Source: Bacteroidales bacterium
GTDB lineage: Bacteria > Bacteroidota > Bacteroidia > Bacteroidales > FEN-979
NCBI GenBank assembly: GCA_023229525.1
Contig: JALNZC010000025.1
Span: 1 to 58,953, forward strand
Length of the DNA: 58,953 nucleotides
Direction of reading: 5' to 3'
The position numbers were made by a program, and so were the translations under genes. This document shows, one piece after another, positions 34,784 through 43,842 of this stretch (position 1 is the stretch's first letter; each line of letters begins with the position of its first letter). The notes under the pieces were generated by a model. It ran no database searches and was not told the origin of the DNA. It saw nothing but the letters and a program-made list of their open reading frames with translations.

Positions 34784-34799
34784 GATTCGTAGTCAATGG

Positions 34800-34807
34800 C
34801 AAAGGTA
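34800..34807 (-). promoter_or_regulatory. TAnnTTTG promoter of the kinase/regulator operon
   Basis: On the minus strand TACCTTTG lies 17 nt before ATG 34783. Confidence 0.55.
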
Positions 34808-34924
34808 ACCAAAACTTTGTCCTCCTTCGGATCAGATAATGTCTCCCGGTAATGCCGAAGTACTGATCCGCAATCTCCAGCTTTTAAACTTGATCAGATC
34901 CTCTAACTTTTTTTTAAATCTGTC

Positions 34925-34955
34925 TTGGTTTTCAATTGATTCTTGATTATATTTG
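34925..34955 (+). promoter_or_regulatory. Promoter of the hybrid kinase (-33 TTG, -7 TATATTTG)
   Basis: TTG at 34925-34927, a 20-nt gap and TATATTTG at 34948-34955 fit the Bacteroidota promoter. The last bases overlap the TTG codon at 34953, so ATG 34992 is the start used here. Confidence 0.6.
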
Positions 34956-34991
34956 GAAGACCATGTAAGCAATACACATCACAATATATCC

Positions 34992-37451
34992 ATGGATATC
35001 GAATTAACTTTTGAGGATATTTTCGACGATAATGCAGATTTGGTCTGTATACTCAATTTACAACATACTATTATCCGCGCTAACCATGCTATGGCCAAGC
35101 GGATGGGTGTAACAAAAGAGGAACTGATCGGTCAAAATTGTTGTTTTGTATTCCACCATGCAGAAAAACCGCCAGAATATTGTCCCCAGCTTCAATTGAT
35201 GAAGGATGGCATGAAGCATAATGCCGAGATTTGGTTTGAACAACTGAACGCCTGGTTCCAGGTGACTGTTTCTCCTTTGCATGATACGAAAGGCAACCTT
35301 ATCGGGTCTATTCATATTTCCCATGACATATCCGAGCGTAAACGAACAGAAACTGAACTTGCACTTGTAAACCGTGTGTTACTGATGCTCAGTGACGCTA
35401 ATCAAACATTGATTCATGTCAGAGACGAAGGAATATTGTTGAACGAAATCTGCCGGATTGCTGTCGAGGTAGGTGGATATCGGATGGCATGGGTGGGATT
35501 TGCTGATCAAAACGAGGGAAAAATCATACGCCGTGAGGCCAAGGCAAGTGGTGAGCCGGGATATATTGAACCTGACTATCTTTCCTGGTTGGATGATGGC
35601 GACCACGGTCTCGGCCCAGGCGGTATTGCAATCCGTACCGGGCAGCCATATATAGTCCACAACATTCATATGGATCCTGTCTTCGATCCTTGGCGGGATG
35701 AGGCCATTAAACATGGGTTTCACTCACTTATCGCCTTACCGCTAACCAATGAAGGCCGAACCTTTGGAGTGATATGCATCTACGCCGGCGAGGCGGATGC
35801 ATTTAATGTCAGAGAGCTTGAAATACTGACAAAATTGGCGGATAATCTCTCTTTTGGCATAATCACATTACGCTCACGATCCAAACGGAAACAGACTGAA
35901 AATGAATTAAGGAAATTATCACTTGCTGTTGAACAAAGCCCTGTATCTATTGTTATTACCGATATTGCAGGTTATATCGAATATGGCAACCCTAAAGTAT
36001 GCGAAATTACAGGATACACCCTTGACGAATTAATTGGTAAAAACCCCCGGATCCTCCAATCTGGGAAGACCCCAAGAGAAACATACCAAATGATGTGGGA
36101 TTGCATTACCTCACGGAAAGTATGGCGTGGAGAATTTCAAAATAAAAAGAAAAACGGAGAACTCTATTGGGAAGCTGCCACAATTGCTCCTATCCTGGAC
36201 CTGAGCGGGAAAATTACACATTACCTGGCTGTAAAGGAAGATATCACCGAACGGAAAAAATTTATTGAAGACCTGAAAAATGCCAAAGAAAAAGCCGAAG
36301 TAAGCGACAAACTTAAATCGGCCTTTATGCATAACATCTCCCACGAGCTACGGACTCCGTTAAACGGGATCCTGGGCTATAGCGGATTGATTGCAGAACC
36401 GGGAATCTCTAATGAAGAAAAGGAGCAATATTACGCACTTATCAGAACAAGCAGTGCACGGTTACTGAATACAATCAACAGCTACATGGATATTTCCATG
36501 ATCGCGTCGGGAACAACCGAAGTACATAGGCAACCATTTAATCTTAACGAGGTACTGTACTCACTCAAAGATCAATTTCAACCCATATGCGATGTCAAAC
36601 ATCTTGAAATATACCTTAAAATTCCCGATGAAAAAAATGACATAACATTACATTCCGATTCAGGTTTATTGATCAAAATCATGTCACATCTGCTGGACAA
36701 TGCGGTGAAATTTACCCATCAGGGAGTCATTACCTTTGGTTATACCATACGATCCGGAGTCCTGGAATTTTTTGTGCAGGATACTGGATCCGGAATCTCC
36801 AAAGAGGCTGAAAAATGGATCTTTGAAAATTTCAACCAGGAGGAATTGTCGGATACCAGGGGCCCGGAGGGCAGCGGTCTGGGATTATCCATTGCCAGAG
36901 GGTTAGTGCAGTTATTGGGTGGCCAGATTCGTTTGAAGTCGGAAAAGGGAGTAGGTTCTACGTTTTTTTTCGACCTGCCCAACGAAGAAATAGTAATCGA
37001 GATCTCATCGTCAACAAAGAGTGAAAAAGCGCTTCTTAAATCGGTAAAACCAGTCATACTTATAGCCGAAGATGATGAATCAAATTATCTCTATTTGGAA
37101 GCAATATTAAAAAAAGCGCCGGTCACTGTCCTTATTGCAGATAATGGGGAAAAAGCGGTAGAATTATGCCGTGCTCATCCTGAAATTTCACTAATATTGA
37201 TGGATATAAAAATGCCTGTGATGGATGGACTGGAAGCCACCCGGGAGATCAAATCATTCAGGAAAGATATTCCAATTATCGCGGTAACAGCCTTCGCTAT
37301 GAGTGGTGATGAAAACAAGGCGCTTGAGGCTGGATGTGACGATTATCTGGCAAAACCGGTAAGGAAAGAACTTTTATTGGATAGACTTAAAAGATACGGA
37401 GTGACAAATGTAAAAGCAGTGGCAAACGATGATATTCACCACACTGATTGA
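34992..37451 (+). CDS. Hybrid sensor histidine kinase (PAS-GAF-PAS-HisKA-HATPase-REC)
   Basis: The protein is 819 aa without membrane segments, so it is cytosolic. In order: PAS (about 5-120, DNADLVCILNL...ISHDISERKR), GAF (about 135-290, SLIALPLTNEGRTFGVICIYAG), PAS (about 305-425, ending VKEDITERKK), HisKA with His about 451 (FMHNISHELRTPLNG), HATPase_c (LDNAVKFT, DTGSGI, GSGLGLSI) and a C-terminal receiver with phospho-Asp about 738 (LILMDIKMPVMDG) and Lys in YLAKP. The cysteines in GQNCCFVFHHAEKPPEYC of PAS1 could bind metal or sense redox. No partner regulator is adjacent. Confidence 0.93.
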   Translation: MDIELTFEDIFDDNADLVCILNLQHTIIRANHAMAKRMGVTKEELIGQNCCFVFHHAEKPPEYCPQLQLMKDGMKHNAEIWFEQLNAWFQVTVSPLHDTKGNLIGSIHISHDISERKRTETELALVNRVLLMLSDANQTLIHVRDEGILLNEICRIAVEVGGYRMAWVGFADQNEGKIIRREAKASGEPGYIEPDYLSWLDDGDHGLGPGGIAIRTGQPYIVHNIHMDPVFDPWRDEAIKHGFHSLIALPLTNEGRTFGVICIYAGEADAFNVRELEILTKLADNLSFGIITLRSRSKRKQTENELRKLSLAVEQSPVSIVITDIAGYIEYGNPKVCEITGYTLDELIGKNPRILQSGKTPRETYQMMWDCITSRKVWRGEFQNKKKNGELYWEAATIAPILDLSGKITHYLAVKEDITERKKFIEDLKNAKEKAEVSDKLKSAFMHNISHELRTPLNGILGYSGLIAEPGISNEEKEQYYALIRTSSARLLNTINSYMDISMIASGTTEVHRQPFNLNEVLYSLKDQFQPICDVKHLEIYLKIPDEKNDITLHSDSGLLIKIMSHLLDNAVKFTHQGVITFGYTIRSGVLEFFVQDTGSGISKEAEKWIFENFNQEELSDTRGPEGSGLGLSIARGLVQLLGGQIRLKSEKGVGSTFFFDLPNEEIVIEISSSTKSEKALLKSVKPVILIAEDDESNYLYLEAILKKAPVTVLIADNGEKAVELCRAHPEISLILMDIKMPVMDGLEATREIKSFRKDIPIIAVTAFAMSGDENKALEAGCDDYLAKPVRKELLLDRLKRYGVTNVKAVANDDIHHTD

Positions 37452-37456
37452 TCGCA

Positions 37457-38140
37457 ATGGCCGGCTATTACGATAAAACCCTTTCCGCACAGCGGTTGAA
37501 GCAGTGCTACCAAATCGCACCACCACGGATTGTGCAGTATTTCAATGCGGAGATTGAATTTGTACTTAACCATATCCATCGCAAGGATATCGTTCTGGAC
37601 GTGGGTTGCGGTTATGGTCGTATCATTCCTTATCTGGCGGAAAAAGCACGCTTTGTCTATGGAATAGATACATCCCTTTCCAGCTTGTTACTTGGGAAAG
37701 AGTACCTGAAATATATTCCTAATTGCATGCTTCAGCAGATGAATGCCGTGGATATGACTTTTTCACGAGGTTCGATGGATGTAGTGCTCTGTATTCAGAA
37801 TGGACTCTCTGCTTTTCATGAAGATCAACGCTCGCTGGTCAGGGAATCTATCAGGGTCACAAAACCGGGAGGGACCATTTTGTTTTCAACCTACTCCTTA
37901 AAGATCTGGGACTCGAGACTGGAATGGTTTAAGCTTCAGTCGGAGGCGGGACTTATCGGGGAAATCGATGAAGAGAAGACCGGGAACGGGGTTATTGTTT
38001 GTAAAGATGGATTTACAGCAACCACCATCCTTCCTGATCATTTCCGGGAATTGACAAAACGGCTCCACGGGATCACAGTAACTTCCGAAGAGGTTGACGG
38101 TTCCTGTGTTTTTTATATGATCCGTAAACGATCTGGATGA
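37457..38140 (+). CDS. Class I SAM-dependent methyltransferase
   Basis: The protein is 227 aa. It has motif I VLDVGCGYGRIIPYL near residue 47, the acidic VYGIDTSLSSL strand, MDVVLCIQNGLSAF (motif II region) and RVTKPGGTILFSTYS (post-II). It is cytoplasmic and the substrate is unknown. ATG 37457 lies 5 nt after the stop of the hybrid kinase, so the two are probably co-transcribed and may be functionally linked, though no chemoreceptor-type CheR features are visible. Confidence 0.85.
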   Translation: MAGYYDKTLSAQRLKQCYQIAPPRIVQYFNAEIEFVLNHIHRKDIVLDVGCGYGRIIPYLAEKARFVYGIDTSLSSLLLGKEYLKYIPNCMLQQMNAVDMTFSRGSMDVVLCIQNGLSAFHEDQRSLVRESIRVTKPGGTILFSTYSLKIWDSRLEWFKLQSEAGLIGEIDEEKTGNGVIVCKDGFTATTILPDHFRELTKRLHGITVTSEEVDGSCVFYMIRKRSG

Positions 38141-38190
38141 AATTCTGTATGAAATATGAAATCCCGATCTAAAAATAAAATGGTTTAATT

Positions 38191-39624
38191 ATGAAAAAAA
38201 TTACAATTCTTTTTCTGTTCCTTGCAATTGCCCTGCTGCTCCTCAACAACTTAACTGCAACGGCAAACTCCATTGATGAACGTACCGCGTTAAGTGTTGC
38301 CCGTGCCCGGCTTGTGCGCGATTGCCAGGTTTCATCATTTTCAATTAAAACGATTGAACAATTTACCGGTCAGCAAGGCAATCTGCTCTTTTATCTGGTC
38401 AGGCTCGATCCGGTTGGATTTATCATCGTTTCCGCCGACAGTGACCTGCCCCCCGTTATCGCATATGGTTATTCCACAACTTCCGGTCATACCGAAGATT
38501 TTATCCGGTTCGTGACCAACGACCTTGAAAAAAGGACTGCTTGTCTCGTGAAATTACCACAGTCAATCCTGGAAAAACGGCATGCAGCATGGATGCAATA
38601 CCTTACCGGTAATTATGGACAACCCATGTTTCAGCAGTGGCCGGAGCCGGGCACAACTTCTACGGGTGGATGGCTTGAAACCAACTGGACGCAGAACGAT
38701 CCGTACAACAGCATGTGCCCACTCGATCCGCTTAATGGAGACCGCAGCATTGCCGGATGTCCGTCGGTGGCTATGGGTATGATCGTCAACTTTCACCAAA
38801 CCACCAATCAGGTCAATTTCACCGATGCTGACGATTACCATCACGTTTATGCAGGTCGGAATTACTGGATCGACGACGATTATTTACCTATTGATTTTCC
38901 TTCATTCCCCATGCTGAACGTTTATCTCGACACCCTGAAGGCACATTATTTCAACGCTCAACCGCTCACCAAAAATGATAAAGCCGCGCTGGTCTTTGCC
39001 TGCGGAGTGGCAGCCACACAGGTTTACACCTCCACAGGATCCGGTACCTTCGGTGTGAATCAGGCTTTTGATGCTTACCGGAAATTCAAATTCTCAACTA
39101 CGGAATTGCTCCACGATACCGATACCAACCTTTATACGAAAATGGCTCAGAACATGATGGATACGCTTCCTGTCCATCTGGCCGTGGTGGATCCGGGGTG
39201 GACGATGGGCCATAATGTGGTCGTTGACGGATACAACACCGACAATTATTTTCACCTGAATTTCGGATGGGGCGGCGGCTATAATGGCTGGTACTTACTA
39301 CCCGATGAAATACCGTATGGACTGACCGTGATCGAAGGCGCCATCGTGGATATCATTCCCGGTTTCCCGACGGGTCTTGTTGATCAGTCAGAAATTGGAT
39401 TTTCTATTTTTCCCAACCCGATCACAGGACCGGTAACCATAACATCCGGTACATGCTTGCCCGCAACGCTGTTAGTATGGTCAATTACTGGAAATGTAAT
39501 CCTGAGGTCAAGCCTTTTCCGGCCCTTATCAACCTTTGATTTCTCCGGTTTGCCAGCCGGTATTTATTTTATAACCGTTAACAACAGCAGTTCAACCTTT
39601 ACGAGGAAATTAGTCAAACTGTAG
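38191..39624 (+). CDS. T9SS-exported C10-family (streptopain-like) cysteine protease
   Basis: The protein is 477 aa. A signal peptide (1-about 27) is followed by a SpeB-type inhibitory propeptide (about 30-145, SVARARLVRD...GFIIVSADSDLPPVIAYG). The C10 catalytic domain has the nucleophile in SIAGCPSVAMGMI (Cys 190) and the catalytic His in GWTMGHNVVVDGYN (His 341), followed by FHLNFGWGGGYNGWY. The last 75 residues are a T9SS sorting domain (FSIFPNPITGPV...RKLVKL). The enzyme is probably made as a zymogen, exported through the outer membrane and activated by propeptide removal. It degrades extracellular protein. Confidence 0.93.
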   Translation: MKKITILFLFLAIALLLLNNLTATANSIDERTALSVARARLVRDCQVSSFSIKTIEQFTGQQGNLLFYLVRLDPVGFIIVSADSDLPPVIAYGYSTTSGHTEDFIRFVTNDLEKRTACLVKLPQSILEKRHAAWMQYLTGNYGQPMFQQWPEPGTTSTGGWLETNWTQNDPYNSMCPLDPLNGDRSIAGCPSVAMGMIVNFHQTTNQVNFTDADDYHHVYAGRNYWIDDDYLPIDFPSFPMLNVYLDTLKAHYFNAQPLTKNDKAALVFACGVAATQVYTSTGSGTFGVNQAFDAYRKFKFSTTELLHDTDTNLYTKMAQNMMDTLPVHLAVVDPGWTMGHNVVVDGYNTDNYFHLNFGWGGGYNGWYLLPDEIPYGLTVIEGAIVDIIPGFPTGLVDQSEIGFSIFPNPITGPVTITSGTCLPATLLVWSITGNVILRSSLFRPLSTFDFSGLPAGIYFITVNNSSSTFTRKLVKL

Positions 39625-39719
39625 GTTATATTTTCAATGAAACCGGGAAAAAAGCTCCACTGACAAACAACAAGAATTGATAAATAATTTAGACTGAATA
39701 TAAATAATAAAAAAGTGTG

Positions 39720-39727
39720 TATCTTTG
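39720..39727 (+). promoter_or_regulatory. TAnnTTTG promoter of the glutathione peroxidase gene
   Basis: TATCTTTG lies 30 nt before ATG 39758 and overlaps the beginning of the longer open frame at 39725, excluding that start. Confidence 0.65.
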
Positions 39728-39757
39728 CATCCGGATTTATTTCAAAATATAAACATC

Positions 39758-40303
39758 ATGAAACCATTTGTTTTTTTAATCAGCCTTATTCTTATGACAA
39801 TCACAGGAAATACCCAGGATAGGAAATCGTTTTACGATTTCAAAGCCACGACCCTTGAGGGACAACCTTTCGACCTTTCGACATTAAAAGGGAAAAAAGT
39901 GTTGGTGGTGAATGTCGCTTCCCGTTGCGGGAATACACCTCAGTATGCACAGTTGGAAGAACTTTATAAAGAATATGGTCCGGATAAATTTGTGATCATC
40001 GGTTTCCCGGCCAATAATTTTCTTCACCAGGAACCAGGTACCAATGCAGAGATCCGGAATTTCTGCACCACCAATTACGGGGTTACCTTCCCCATGATGT
40101 CCAAAATTTCGGTCAAAGGAAAGGATATGGATCCACTTTATAAATGGCTCACCTCGAAAGAAGAGAACGGGGTAATAGATGCACCCATAAAATGGAACTT
40201 CCAAAAATTCATGATAAGTGAAAATGGAACCATAGTTGGTTCAGTCGCGCCGGGCGACTCTCCGAAAACCGATAAGATCGTGAATTGGATTGAAGGGAAA
40301 TAA
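39758..40303 (+). CDS. Secreted glutathione peroxidase-family protein (thiol peroxidase)
   Basis: The protein is 181 aa with a signal peptide (MKPFVFLISLILMTITGNTQ). The peroxidatic cysteine is in VNVASRCGNTPQY. The usual FPCNQFGxQEPG segment reads FPANNFLHQEPG, so the Gln of the catalytic tetrad is Asn and the adjacent Cys is Ala. The WNFQKF motif supplies the Trp and Asn. Like most bacterial members it is probably a thioredoxin-type, not glutathione-dependent, peroxidase acting in the periplasm. Rubredoxin and rubrerythrin genes follow, forming a peroxide-defence group. Confidence 0.92.
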   Translation: MKPFVFLISLILMTITGNTQDRKSFYDFKATTLEGQPFDLSTLKGKKVLVVNVASRCGNTPQYAQLEELYKEYGPDKFVIIGFPANNFLHQEPGTNAEIRNFCTTNYGVTFPMMSKISVKGKDMDPLYKWLTSKEENGVIDAPIKWNFQKFMISENGTIVGSVAPGDSPKTDKIVNWIEGK

Positions 40304-40314
40304 AACCATTTATT

Positions 40315-40485
40315 ATGCCAGTTCTTTTTAAGTATAGATGTTCTATCTGCGGCCATGTGTATGATCCGCAGGAAGGTGATCCTGATTCGTGGATTGCCCC
40401 CGGAACGCCTTTTGAAGATATTCCTGAAGATTGGGTTTGCCCGATTTGCGGCGCGGGGAAGAGCGAATATATCCGGATGGGATAG
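40315..40485 (+). CDS. Rubredoxin
   Basis: The protein is 56 aa, read directly from the DNA: it opens MPVLFKYRCSICGHVYDP and has the second cysteine pair in WVCPICGAGK. The two CxxC-type pairs (YRCSICG and VCPICG) bind one iron. The aromatic/Asp-rich core is typical of rubredoxin. It is a cytosolic one-electron carrier that usually delivers electrons to rubrerythrin or superoxide reductase. It lies 11 nt after the peroxidase and 71 nt before the rubrerythrin gene, which has its own promoter. Confidence 0.95.
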   Translation: MPVLFKYRCSICGHVYDPQEGDPDSWIAPGTPFEDIPEDWVCPICGAGKSEYIRMG

Positions 40486-40531
40486 TAATCCCCGAAATTG
40501 TCTTTTTTCCATTTTCAATTATCATTTTTTT

Positions 40532-40539
40532 TATCTTTG
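40532..40539 (+). promoter_or_regulatory. TAnnTTTG promoter of the rubrerythrin gene
   Basis: TATCTTTG lies 17 nt before ATG 40557. It shows that the rubrerythrin gene can be expressed independently of the peroxidase and rubredoxin genes. Confidence 0.65.
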
Positions 40540-40556
40540 GTAAAAAAACCAGGGAT

Positions 40557-41135
40557 ATGGAAAAAAGTATTAAGGGAACCCAGACCGAAAAGAACCTGCT
40601 GAAAGCCTTTGCCGGAGAGTCTCAGGCAAAAAACCGTTACACATTCTTTTCTAAGCAGGCACAGAAAGAAGGATTCGAGCAAATTGCCGCCTTCTTTGCC
40701 GAAACTGCGCTCAATGAAGAGCAGCATGCCAAGATTTTCTTTCGCTTCCTCGAGGGAGGAGCGGTTGAAATAACGGCTTCCTATCCTGCAGGGATTATCG
40801 GTACAACAGCCGAGAACCTGAAAGCCGCTGCTGAAGGGGAGCATGAAGAATGGGAAACGTTGTACCCCGGATTCGGAAAAATTGCTTCTGAAGAAGGCTT
40901 TCCGAAAGTCGCCACGGCATTTAAATTAATTGCCACCATCGAGGAGCATCATGAGAAACGCTACCTGAAGCTTCTGACCAACATGGAAAAGAACAAGGTT
41001 TTCGTGAGAGAGGAGAAAGTTTTTTGGGTTTGCCGCAAATGCGGATATATCCATTATGGAACCAAAGCCTTGCAAATCTGTCCCGCCTGTCACCATCCAC
41101 TGGCTTATTTTGAGATGGTACATGAGAATTATTAG
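40557..41135 (+). CDS. Rubrerythrin
   Basis: The protein is 192 aa. The N-terminal 145 residues form the four-helix diiron domain with glutamate ligands in AFAGESQAKNRY, ALNEEQHAKIF, EGEHEEWETLY and IATIEEHHEKRY. The C-terminal 40 residues are a rubredoxin-like domain with VCRKCGYI and CPACHHP binding one iron. It reduces hydrogen peroxide in the cytosol, taking electrons through rubredoxin. The ATG at 40557 is fixed by the promoter at 40532. A repeat array begins 3 nt after the stop. Confidence 0.95.
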   Translation: MEKSIKGTQTEKNLLKAFAGESQAKNRYTFFSKQAQKEGFEQIAAFFAETALNEEQHAKIFFRFLEGGAVEITASYPAGIIGTTAENLKAAAEGEHEEWETLYPGFGKIASEEGFPKVATAFKLIATIEEHHEKRYLKLLTNMEKNKVFVREEKVFWVCRKCGYIHYGTKALQICPACHHPLAYFEMVHENY

Positions 41136-41137
41136 GA

Positions 41138-41322
41138 GCAGGATGAAGGTTGCTGCGCTCCGATGGAGGATACAGGATACAAGATGGAGGATACAGGATA
41201 CAGGATACCGGATACAAGATACAAGATACAAGATACAGGATGATGGATACAAGATGCAGGGAATTAAGCTTGTGTACCTCAATCCCTGCGCCCCTGAAGG
41301 GGTCGGGGGACGAGGTGATTAA
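41138..41322. repeat. Dispersed repeat locus 1 (heptamer array plus hairpin module)
   Basis: It starts just after the rubrerythrin stop. About 41138-41170 holds GGTTGCTGCGCTCCGATG, a variant of the 19-bp word. About 41166-41260 is a degenerate array of GGATACA/AGATACA heptamers. About 41289-41317 is the G-rich module with stem CCCCT-GA-AGGGG and tail GTCGGGGGACGAGGT. The array opens spurious frames on both strands. Confidence 0.85.
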
Positions 41323-41350
41323 ATTAAGATCCTGATATTAAACAATACAT

Positions 41351-43756
41351 ATGACAATGAGTAAACGGAAATTCGACAAGGAAGAAGTATTGGCTGATTA
41401 TAAACTCGCCTGTGAAAGCAGGCAGGTCAGTTTGCTGGGCCGGAGAGAAGTGCTTGGCGGCCGGGCAAATTTTGGTCTTTTTGGCGATGGGAAAGAGGTT
41501 CCCCAGGTCGTATTGGCGAAATTCTTCCGCGAGGGCGACTGGCGCTCGGGTTATTATCGCGACCAGACTTTTATGATGGCGGCCGGGCTCTCCTCCCTTG
41601 ACCATTTTTTCGCACAGTTATATGGAGATACTGATCTCACACGGAACCCCGATAACGGAGGCCGGTTGATGAACTGTCATTTTGCCACCAGGAGTCTCGA
41701 CGAAAAAGGAAACTGGAAGGACCTGACAAAACAGAAGAATTCATCGGGGGATATCTCTCCTACTGCTGGTCAGATGCCCCGGATGCTTGGCCTGGCGCTG
41801 GCCTCAAAAGTTTTCCGTAACAGCCCGGAAATGAAAGAGGCGGCTGGAAAATTCACGGTCAAAGGGAATGAAGTGGTCTTTGGAATGATCGGCGATGCTT
41901 CCACTTCCGAAGGTCATTTCTTCGAAACCATCAATGCAGCCGGTGTATTGCAAGTACCCATGGCCATTTCCATCTGGGATGACGGTTACGGGATTTCGGT
42001 TCCGATAAAATATCAAACGACAAAGGAAGATATTTCCGAGTTGCTGAAAGGATTTGTCGGGGATGACAAAACTCCGGGTATCCGTCTCTTCAGCTGCTTC
42101 GGTTGGGATTACGCAGCGTTGTACGACATGTATGAAGAGGGGATCGAACTTTGCCGGAAGCAACAGGTTCCCGTGGTATTTCATATTAAGGAACTTACCC
42201 AGCCCCAGGGCCATTCCACCTCCGGTTCGCATGAGCGGTATAAACCGATTGAACGGCTTGCCTGGGAAAAGGATCACGACTGTATTCTCCGGATGCGGAC
42301 GTGGATACTCTCTGAAAAAATGGCAACTGACGAAGAACTTAAAGTCATTGAATCAGAAGCGTTAAAATCGGCCAAGGCGGCCCGCGATAGTGCATGGAAG
42401 GCATACCAGGCGCCTTTCAAAGCTGAACGTGAGCACTTGATCGAAGTCGTGAAAACAACCCATTGTCCCTGTAAGAAACAGGACCGGATCGATAAAATCG
42501 TAGCCGACCTGGAAGCCATCGGAGAACCGATCCGGAGGGATATTATTTCTGCTGCAAAAAAGATCATGCGTGACGTTTGTACGACATGCAGTATGAAAAA
42601 ACCGATGAAAGCCGACCTGGAGATATGGATGGACGGGCAGCGGAAGTTGAATACCGACCGTTACAGTTCGCATCTTTACAGTCAATCCGAATATAGTGCA
42701 TTGAAGGTGGAAGGGATTTCCCCGGTAATTACGGAAGAATCGCCGGTGGTCACCGGTCGTGAAGTACTGAATGCCAATTTCAATATCCTGTTTAAGGAAA
42801 ATCCATTGTTGCTGATCTTCGGTGAAGATGTCGGAAAAATCGGCGGGGTCAATCAAACCCTCGAAGGCATGCAGGCAAAGTATGGAGAACAGCGGGTGTT
42901 TGATACCGGGATCCGTGAAGCAACCATTGTGGGACAAGGAATTGGTATGGCTTTGCGGGGTCTGCGACCGATTGCCGAGATCCAGTATTTCGATTACCTT
43001 TTGTACGGTTTACAGGTGATAAGCGACGATCTTGCCACCACTCATTACCGGACCAGGGGAGGCCAGAAATGCCCACTGATCATCAGTACCCGTGGTCACC
43101 GGCTGGTCGGGATCTGGCATAGCGGATCGGCATTAAGCATGGTCCTGAATGCAATCCGTGGCATTTATGTGCTGGTTCCCCGCGATATGACGCAAGCGGC
43201 AGGATTTTACAATACCATGATGGCTTCCGACGATCCTGCCCTCATCATCGAACCTTTGAACGGTTACCGGTTAAAGGAACGGATGCCGGCCAATATCGGC
43301 CATTATCGAACCCCCGTTGGTATTTCGGAAGTGCTTCACGAAGGATCGGATATCACACTGGTTACGTACGGATCGTGTGTGAAGATCGCCCAGGAAGCCC
43401 TTCCTCAGATCGCGGATTTCGGAATTTCCATCGAACTGATCGACGCCCAGTCCCTCCTGCCCTTCGATCGCAACCAGGAAATAGTAAAATCGTTAAAAAA
43501 GACCAATAAGATCCTATTCTTCGACGAAGATGCAACCGGAGGAGCAACCGCTTATATGATGCAGAAAGTGCTCGAAGAACATGGCGGTTACCAATACCTC
43601 GATGCTACGCCCCGTACCCTGACAGCGAACGATCACCGCCCGGCCTATACCAACGACGGCGATTATTTCTCCAAACCAAACGCAGAAGATGTTTTCGAGT
43701 CCATCTATGAAATCATGCACGAGTATAATCCGAATAAGTATCCGAGACTGTGGTGA
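41351..43756 (+). CDS. Fused alpha/beta E1 component of a 2-oxoacid dehydrogenase complex
   Basis: The protein is 801 aa. The N-terminal half (about 1-420) is E1-alpha: the TPP-binding GDASTSEGHFFETIN with IWDDGYGISVP. The C-terminal half (about 475-800) is E1-beta: FGEDVGKIGG, RVFDTGIREATIVGQGIG and the transketolase C-domain DAQSLLPFD...FFDEDATGG. E1 enzymes of this type decarboxylate pyruvate or branched-chain 2-oxoacids and pass the acyl group to E2 lipoyl domains; the specificity cannot be read from sequence. E2 and E3 are not in the window. Alpha/beta fusion in one chain is common in Bacteroidota. A repeat locus lies upstream. Confidence 0.88.
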   Translation: MTMSKRKFDKEEVLADYKLACESRQVSLLGRREVLGGRANFGLFGDGKEVPQVVLAKFFREGDWRSGYYRDQTFMMAAGLSSLDHFFAQLYGDTDLTRNPDNGGRLMNCHFATRSLDEKGNWKDLTKQKNSSGDISPTAGQMPRMLGLALASKVFRNSPEMKEAAGKFTVKGNEVVFGMIGDASTSEGHFFETINAAGVLQVPMAISIWDDGYGISVPIKYQTTKEDISELLKGFVGDDKTPGIRLFSCFGWDYAALYDMYEEGIELCRKQQVPVVFHIKELTQPQGHSTSGSHERYKPIERLAWEKDHDCILRMRTWILSEKMATDEELKVIESEALKSAKAARDSAWKAYQAPFKAEREHLIEVVKTTHCPCKKQDRIDKIVADLEAIGEPIRRDIISAAKKIMRDVCTTCSMKKPMKADLEIWMDGQRKLNTDRYSSHLYSQSEYSALKVEGISPVITEESPVVTGREVLNANFNILFKENPLLLIFGEDVGKIGGVNQTLEGMQAKYGEQRVFDTGIREATIVGQGIGMALRGLRPIAEIQYFDYLLYGLQVISDDLATTHYRTRGGQKCPLIISTRGHRLVGIWHSGSALSMVLNAIRGIYVLVPRDMTQAAGFYNTMMASDDPALIIEPLNGYRLKERMPANIGHYRTPVGISEVLHEGSDITLVTYGSCVKIAQEALPQIADFGISIELIDAQSLLPFDRNQEIVKSLKKTNKILFFDEDATGGATAYMMQKVLEEHGGYQYLDATPRTLTANDHRPAYTNDGDYFSKPNAEDVFESIYEIMHEYNPNKYPRLW

Positions 43757-43842
43757 GATAGAAAGTCAAAAATCAAAATTCAAAAATCGAAACTATTGAT
43801 TCTTAGTCCTTATTCACGGTTAGACTTTTATCCCGACAGGTA

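Noticed and set aside
34953..34991. TTG start for the hybrid kinase
   Set aside because: The TTG is part of the -7 promoter element; ATG 34992 begins directly before the first PAS domain.
40921..41322. Overlapping open frames in the heptamer array (both strands), encoding YPVSCILYP- or IQDTGYRIQD-like repeats
   Set aside because: They are translations of a tandem 7-bp repeat without stops. The frames overlap each other and the rubrerythrin gene, and have no protein-like composition or start signals.
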